NCBI GenBank assembly: GCA_024336345.1
Contig: JANFOG010000011.1
Span: 620,001 to 684,000 of the forward strand
Direction of reading: 5' to 3'
Length of the DNA stretch: 64,000 nucleotides
Source of the DNA: Mariannaea sp. PMI_226
Lineage: Eukaryota; Ascomycota; Sordariomycetes; Hypocreales; Nectriaceae
The notes below the pieces were generated by a model. The model ran no database searches and was not told where the DNA came from. It worked only from the letters and a program-made list of their open reading frames with translations. The position numbers and the translations under genes were made by a program. Shown in pieces: positions 58,789 to 64,000 of the stretch (positions are counted from its first letter, which is position 1; each line of letters begins with the position of its first letter).

Positions 58789-60369
58789 TCAAAGCTGGGG
58801 AATACCATCTAATCTCTGCTTCCAAAAGGGTTCCTTCACCATGTAATTCAAGGTTGGGTACGTCCAGGTCTCGGTGCCAATCTCATTGAGCCAGGGGCTC
58901 TGATACTGAAGCAATTTCACTGTAGGAACGAACTCGCGCACCCAGAGATGCAACAAGGCGGCATTCCAGCGGCTAGTATCTTGAAGATGGTAGAGGGCCG
59001 ACCAAGCTCTAGAAGTGGCGAGCTGGCGACTGGCTATGTGGCCGCATCCGTATCGGTCACAAGGATGGCAGAACTGAAACCTGGTTTCCAAAGGGTAGAA
59101 TCTATCATCGTCAAAGAAAGCCCACCCACGCTGGCGAAGTGTACTTCGCCACGACGTCTCTGTGATGTGGTACCCCCGCACCTGATGGAATCTGATCCTG
59201 GCATATCGGAAGTTGGAAGAGCTTCTCGAGTCGACGACGGTAGGTTCATATGTTGCAGGGATACTTCGAGCCACGTGTTGCGGCTTGCGCCAGGAAATCT
59301 CGTCCCAGAGCCGATTCAGCATCTCGGGATACGACCGATGCTTGGAGGTTAGGAAAGACATGGCAAGGTCAAACCCACAAGAAGCCAAGTAATCAAAGAA
59401 GGAAATATTGCGTCCGTTTTGAACCGGATCAAAAATCTGCAGCATGAGCTCGGGGTGAAATTGCTCGCTGTAGGGGAATGGGAATTGACCCTCATTTGTA
59501 ATACAGATATCTGTTCCAGGATACTTGGAAGGGCTTACGAATGGGGTGTAATGGCTGAGAATGATAGCACCATACAGTGTTCGCAAATATTCATGAACGC
59601 ACTGGAGAAGTTCGGGGCCGGAGGTATCAACCTTAGTCTCGTCCTCTGCATGCGCGGACTCGAGTGTAAACAGTCTAATCCAGTCCCACTCTGTAGGGTG
59701 TAGTTGGGAACGATCTCTAGCTGGCTGTAGAGGGTGCAACTTGCACATGAGCTCATATTGCAAAAACGCCTTCATAAAGCGGTATTGTTCATCCTTTGAG
59801 AGATCCGTGATTGAGATGCCCCCTTCTGGGCAAGTTTGGAGATCAATCCTGGGCGTCATCGTACACCAGTAAGGGAGTTCTGAACATGCCTTTCGTAGGT
59901 TCTTACGGGCGGTTTTGTTGAGATAGTCTTGGATGAACAGTTTCAACTTGGATACGATGTTGTACACATCGTAAATTAACTTGTCACTTCCACATCCAAT
60001 AAGCTCAGGATTGGGAGTCTCAATAAGGTCTGGGAATGTGCCACAGGCCCAAAGATTGAGATGACTCTCGGCACGAAGAGCATCGCCCTTCGGGAACAGA
60101 GCAATAGCCAGGACGAGTTGCATAAGATCTTTAGGGAGATCTTTCTTGAGATGATGCTTTACAATACTGAGTTTGTATGTATCATAAATTCGTGCCATTT
60201 CTGGCGACGAGTGAGCAAGGTTGATGGCATCATCGAGAGACTCGCAATCGAGTAAGATCTGGAGCCGTATCTCAATAGGTAGCCTTCCAAAGATGTTTTT
60301 AAAAGTTTCCCTAGTTCTACGAGCTGTTTTAGTCATAGAAACCAAGAATTTCCGAGGATTTAAGCACAT
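58789..60369 (-). CDS. F-box-like protein of unknown specificity
   Basis: Single exon, minus strand, 526 aa from the ATG of MCLNPRKF; a second ATG 11 codons later (MTKTARRT) is equally possible. Residues about 26-65 read IFGRLPIEIRLQILLDCESLDDAINLAHSSPEM, a fungal F-box-like helix-loop (LPxEIRxxIL...) that in the family recruits Skp1/SCF ubiquitin ligase. The remaining 450 residues are a mixed alpha-helical region with Trp/Tyr/His-rich blocks (TEWDWIRLF, FFDYLASCGFDLAMSFL, WAFFDDDRFYPLETRFQFCHPCDRYGCGH) but no LRR or WD repeats, matching a large lineage-expanded group of fungal F-box proteins. The FCHPCDRYGCGH segment has a possible zinc site. The reading frame is intact. Substrate unknown. 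Confidence 0.85.
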   Translation of the reverse strand: MCLNPRKFLVSMTKTARRTRETFKNIFGRLPIEIRLQILLDCESLDDAINLAHSSPEMARIYDTYKLSIVKHHLKKDLPKDLMQLVLAIALFPKGDALRAESHLNLWACGTFPDLIETPNPELIGCGSDKLIYDVYNIVSKLKLFIQDYLNKTARKNLRKACSELPYWCTMTPRIDLQTCPEGGISITDLSKDEQYRFMKAFLQYELMCKLHPLQPARDRSQLHPTEWDWIRLFTLESAHAEDETKVDTSGPELLQCVHEYLRTLYGAIILSHYTPFVSPSKYPGTDICITNEGQFPFPYSEQFHPELMLQIFDPVQNGRNISFFDYLASCGFDLAMSFLTSKHRSYPEMLNRLWDEISWRKPQHVARSIPATYEPTVVDSRSSSNFRYARIRFHQVRGYHITETSWRSTLRQRGWAFFDDDRFYPLETRFQFCHPCDRYGCGHIASRQLATSRAWSALYHLQDTSRWNAALLHLWVREFVPTVKLLQYQSPWLNEIGTETWTYPTLNYMVKEPFWKQRLDGIPQL

Positions 60370-61199
60370 TGAAGTTGGTGCTGATGTGAGTGATGCGTGA
60401 GCGTTGGTGTGTAAGTGCAAAATTGGTGCAAGGCGAAGCTGAAGATGCTGAATGAGAGAGTCGAAAAGATGGGTCTGTGAGAAGGGATTTTATAGAGAAA
60501 TTTAATCAAATACCATCGTTTAAAAGAAAAAGAACATTAAACTTGTTCAGAATTGAGTGCCATGCTTTGGTAGAGATAAGCCAACCAGAGAGCGTGGTCA
60601 TCGACCACAGCTCCCCCCTGACCATCGCGATGATCACGCCGACGCAAAAAAGCAGACAAAAACTTGAACATACTTGGCTTCCGTTGAGAGTATTCTACTA
60701 TAAGACAATGAAAGACGTGAACAGCATGGAATAGCTCGTTTCGAGTTGGCGAATGTGACTCAATATAACACCCCCCCTGGTCAGCCCAGTTTAGTGAACC
60801 TATCACTGAGGAGGGCGAGGCTGACAGCTCACATTTGGCCATTCGGCTTTGTTTTGCGAACAAATTCTATAGAACTCAGATCAGTCACCCGTATCTAGCG
60901 AAGCTCGAGCCCAACTAGGGACTCACAAACTCTTCTTGCGCCCTATCCAGCCACAGAAATCTCACTTCTCAGGCGGTTCAATCACCAGCTCTCCCACTTG
61001 TGTAACCCTGTCGAGATTCCGTACCTTTTTGTGCCGCAAAGGACTCCTCTATGGGAAACAAAGGTTTCTGCCCCCCCTCTTAGGACAGTCCCGACGAATC
61101 CAGGGCATCCAGCCAGCTACGGTGGGTAGCTCAGGCATGACTCGATGGACCAGCGACGACCAGCTACATCCTACTTTATGGAACCACGATCTCGCCACA
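60370..61199. other. Intergenic region
   Basis: 0.8 kb upstream of the F-box-like gene; AT-rich near 60490-60540. No supportable gene. Confidence 0.45.
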
Positions 61200-61850
61200 G
61201 ACCTGTACTCAAGAGACAGTGTGCTGAGAATCAGAGGATGGAGGACCGCATACAAGGTGTGGAGGCTTCTTGGCGGCAGTCGTATTTGCTGGCAAGGCGT
61301 CCTGGCCGACGGAGCAACGATGAAAAGAAGCTTCTGTCCTGATGTCTTTGAGCCAAGCGACAACACCATACCTGCCCAGAAAGTGCTTCCAATGGGATTA
61401 AAGGTTAATGACAACATATTTACTGCCCTAGGACTGCGTCGTCGAGTACATCGACAGATACGAAGACCGAGCAACCTTTTTCGCCTCGTTGCTTGACACA
61501 GAGCCCTACCCCCCGGGCCACTCAGCAAACCAGGATTGACAACTCACTCAAAGGAACCCACAGGAACGAAGCAATCTAAATAATTCTCCAGTACTCGGAA
61601 GCCCTCAAGTTCCTTCACTCTCAGCCCCTCCTCCACTGCGACGTCAACCCAAGAAACATATTGATAGAAACGTGGAGATCGGTCAAACATTGCGATTGCT
61701 CATTGTGCATAAGTCTCCGCACGCTCTCTAGTAAGGGGATAGAAATAGCGACTTTTTTGGTTTCCTTATATCGCATAGCATATCTGATATGAAGGAACGG
61801 GGACGATGAGCGGGCGCTTGGTATAACACCGCTCGGCATGCTTCCAACGA
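61200..61850 (+). pseudogene. Degenerate protein-kinase-like relic
   Basis: Fragments in different frames resemble successive parts of a kinase fold: CVVEYIDRYEDRATFF (hinge-like, about 61436-61490), then YSEALKFLHSQPLLHCDVNPRNILIE (alpha-E helix and HxDxxxxN catalytic loop, about 61592-61670), then DDERALGITPLGMLP (F-helix-like, about 61802-61850). Between them are stops and frame changes, there is no DFG motif, and no typical intron joins the pieces cleanly. I therefore call it a decayed gene, possibly of the fungal lineage-specific kinase/phosphotransferase type. An unusual multi-exon gene cannot be excluded. Confidence 0.4.
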
Positions 61851-63043
61851 CCTCCTAGGGGAACGAAGGGGAAACTGAGGCAATATCCTAAGCAATAATT
61901 TGAAAATAGTCAAAGGTTAGAAGAGTTTAACAAGAATCATAGCATAATCCACATTTTAAACCGCGATGCTGTTGTGGGAGGCCCGGCAGAGAGTTACAGC
62001 TGCGGAACGCGAATGAATAGCGGTTCACATAATTTCGAACGAGCACAATCATTCGAATCCAAGAGACTGAGAAAACAATGAGCTGGGAATCGAGTTGACA
62101 GAGGAGTCTCGGCCTATTTCACTCTAATGATGGAATATGGATTCCCCCATGCAACTGTTGGAGTATGGAATGCTTGGGCAAGTTACTATGTGGACTTTTT
62201 AACTCGAGTAGTTGAGCCTTGTGATCAAGGTATAGTCAGTAATATATCGCAATGCAAAAGTAATAATGATAGAAATAAGAGTGAAGGGATCTTTGATAGT
62301 CGGGAACAGCTCCCGATAAGAGTCCGGATGTGATGCCCAAACTAGTAGCTGCTCGGCATCACCAACTCCACCCCCGCCTCCGGAGTCGGCATTGCCAAGG
62401 CAAAACATCGGCGCCGAGTGGGAGATTGAACAAGTAACAGCAAGTTTAGCTGTAGGTCAAACAAGGGAGGGGACAGTGTGGTAGGATAATAAATCACTAT
62501 TCTAGCTATTCCAAACCGAGATGCATATTTGCTTCTTTGATAAAGCCCTTTCCCCAGTGCGATATCCCGCTTGTATACTCAGCGCCATCATTGAATGCAA
62601 TGACGCCATTTGTCTTCCACCTGCCCTACTAGAGGAGCTAAGTAGGGGGACTTTTACGTAGGCATGCGTTGGTATTACATACAAGTAAGTAGGGAGCTTA
62701 TGATTATTACTATAAGTAGTATTTTTATTACCATGGGCGAGTGGCGGTACAGGCCACGCGAGTAGTATTGTCGCCATTTACCAAAGATCCGCCGCAATAT
62801 TAGTCATCCCGTCCTCGCCCTCATTTTGCCAACCAAACAGCGATGTCGCAGAATGAGCAAACCCTGCTGCCGTGCCCTCTTCCCATCCCGTTTGTGTGGA
62901 GTTGATTTCGTTCCTGGGGGTCCAATTGACGTCCCGCCAAACGCAATTACATCCAGTACGCTGCACTACACTTCAAAGGCGTTTTTAAACCGATACCCTC
63001 CTGTCGCGCTTGTGACTTAGTAATGCCCTGAGGGTCGGCTTTA
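61851..63043. other. Intergenic region upstream of the aminotransferase
   Basis: 1.2 kb without recognisable genes; probably more decayed sequence followed by the aminotransferase promoter. Confidence 0.45.
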
Positions 63044-64000
63044 ATGTCTCGCTCCATAATAACCTCAACTCGCCCTCTGCTTCGGGTTACCCTTCGATCA
63101 AACCCTCCACATCCTCTCTTCAAAGCGTATTCCAGCACAATGGCTACAACCAAAAAGCTTCAGCCCGCCTCCAGAGTTTCTGGCCAGAAGCAAGATGTTT
63201 GGTATGTATCGCAACCCAGCTTTGCCAGCTTCTGCTGGTGTTAGCTTGGTTTCCTATATAGCTTTCCTGTCCCATCCCTTCCCCTTCTTCTTTTTCACTT
63301 CTGCAGTCTGGTTCTCGTTCTGATATAACCTCAAGGACTATCATCAACGAGGCGGCAGCCAACTCGCCCAACCAGCCCATCGTAAACTTGGGCCAAGGCT
63401 TCTTCGGGTACAATCCGCCCAAGTTCATCCTCGAGGCTGCCAAAGAAGCCCTTGACCGCGTAGATGCCAACCAGTACTCCCCTACCAAGGGTCGTCCGCG
63501 CTTGAGAAAGGCTCTTGCCGATGCTTACTCTCCCTTCTGGGGCCGTGAACTCAACCCCGAGACTGAAATCACCATCACGACAGGTGCCAATGAGGGCATG
63601 CTGAGTGCGTTCATGGCCTTCATTGAGGAAGGTGATGAGGTCATTGTCTTTGAGCCTTTCTTTGATCAATATATCAGCAACATCCAGATGCCTGGCGGCA
63701 AGGTGGTTTACGTTCCATTGCACCCCCCTGTGGACGGCGCCACAAAGACTTCGTCCGCTGGAGAGTGGTCCCTCGACCTTCAAGAGCTAGAGAAGGCCAT
63801 TACTCCCCGAACCAAGATGATCGTCATCAACAACCCCCGTAGGTGTACTTATATCAAAGCCTGTTGACATCAACTAACCCTATCTAGACAACCCTATTGG
63901 CAAGGTTTTTACCCGAGAGGAGCTGCAGGGAATTGCTGATCTTTGCGTCAAGCACCAAATCATTATCCTCTCTGACGAGGTGTATGACCGTCTCTTCTAT
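63044..64000 (+). CDS. bna3: Kynurenine--oxoglutarate transaminase, Bna3 type (5' part, cut by window end)
   Basis: Three visible exons: 63044-63201, 63336-63838, 63888-64000 (continues). Introns: 134 bp (GTATGT, ATAACC branch, CAAG acceptor) completing Trp in QDVW-TIINEAA, and 49 bp (GTAGGT, CTAAC, CTAG) completing His in NNPHNPIGKVF. Class I/II PLP aminotransferase signatures: VNLGQGFFGYNPP, NQYSPTKGRPRLRKALA, the TTGANEGM substrate/PLP phosphate loop, FEPFFDQY, and NNPHNPIGK; SDEVYDRLFY marks the PLP-binding Asp and Tyr, while the Schiff-base Lys lies beyond the window. The product turns kynurenine to kynurenic acid and acts on other amino acids. Residues 1-32 (SRSIITSTRPLLRVTLRSN) are basic/hydroxylated, like a mitochondrial presequence, and a second in-frame ATG at 63140 (CACAATGG) would give a cytosolic form. 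Confidence 0.93.

Noticed and set aside
61501..61580. Intron joining the kinase-like fragments
   Set aside because: No GT occurs in the stretch where a donor would be needed, so the fragments are better explained as a relic.

Overview
The window is nuclear DNA of a filamentous ascomycete (Pezizomycotina), most likely a sordariomycete of the Hypocreales type. The evidence is the gene set (DASH subunit Dad2, a fungal shugoshin, an NACHT-free HET-domain gene, a DUF2293 protein, a KDM4-type demethylase with an extended PHD finger) and the introns, which are mostly 49-80 bp with a CTAAC/CTGAC branch site just before the acceptor. Genus cannot be fixed from the sequence alone. I reconstructed 19 protein genes (two cut by the window edges), one tRNA-Gln and one decayed kinase-like relic. 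Exon joins were chosen so that donor/acceptor phase, branch site and family conservation all agree; most of them are exact.

Layout. 1-1279: 3' end of a DHX35-type DEAH RNA helicase. 5765-8046: membrane protein with a long Pro/Ser-rich tail, behind a 4.5-kb gap with a pyrimidine-rich leader. 14257-15534: Ser/Thr-rich single-pass membrane protein, behind a 6.2-kb gap. 16285-18092 (-): type-B carboxylesterase. 18842-21073 (-): charged coiled-coil protein with FELPGEA repeats. 22966-31249 is a compact housekeeping block with two divergent pairs: DAD2 (-)/SGO1 (+), which share a 320-bp promoter and both act in chromosome segregation, and VPS29 (-)/RRP12 (+), which share 395 bp. 31775-34480 (-): DUF2293 protein.

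From about 34.5 kb the region is more accessory. 38389-40157: bZIP factor with an upstream ORF. 40979-42947: HET-domain protein. 43838-45678 (-): membrane-anchored histidine-acid-phosphatase-like protein that lacks the catalytic signatures. 47327-47668 (-): small secreted protein with six cysteines. About 47.7-51.4 kb: an AT-rich, TA-rich, gene-poor tract that looks RIP-affected and contains an intact tRNA-Gln(CUG). 51491-52174: orphan protein with two C4 zinc-binding clusters. 53253-58114: KDM4/JMJD2-type histone demethylase. 58789-60369 (-): F-box-like protein. About 61.2-61.85 kb: kinase-like relic. 63044-64000: 5' part of a kynurenine aminotransferase (Bna3 type), continuing past the window.

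No CRISPR, insertion sequence or bacterial-type operon is present. The best candidates for something undescribed are the apparently catalytically dead membrane-anchored phosphatase homologue, the orphan double-C4 protein, the six-cysteine secreted protein, and the control architecture of the DAD2-SGO1 promoter with repeated tetrapeptide upstream ORFs.
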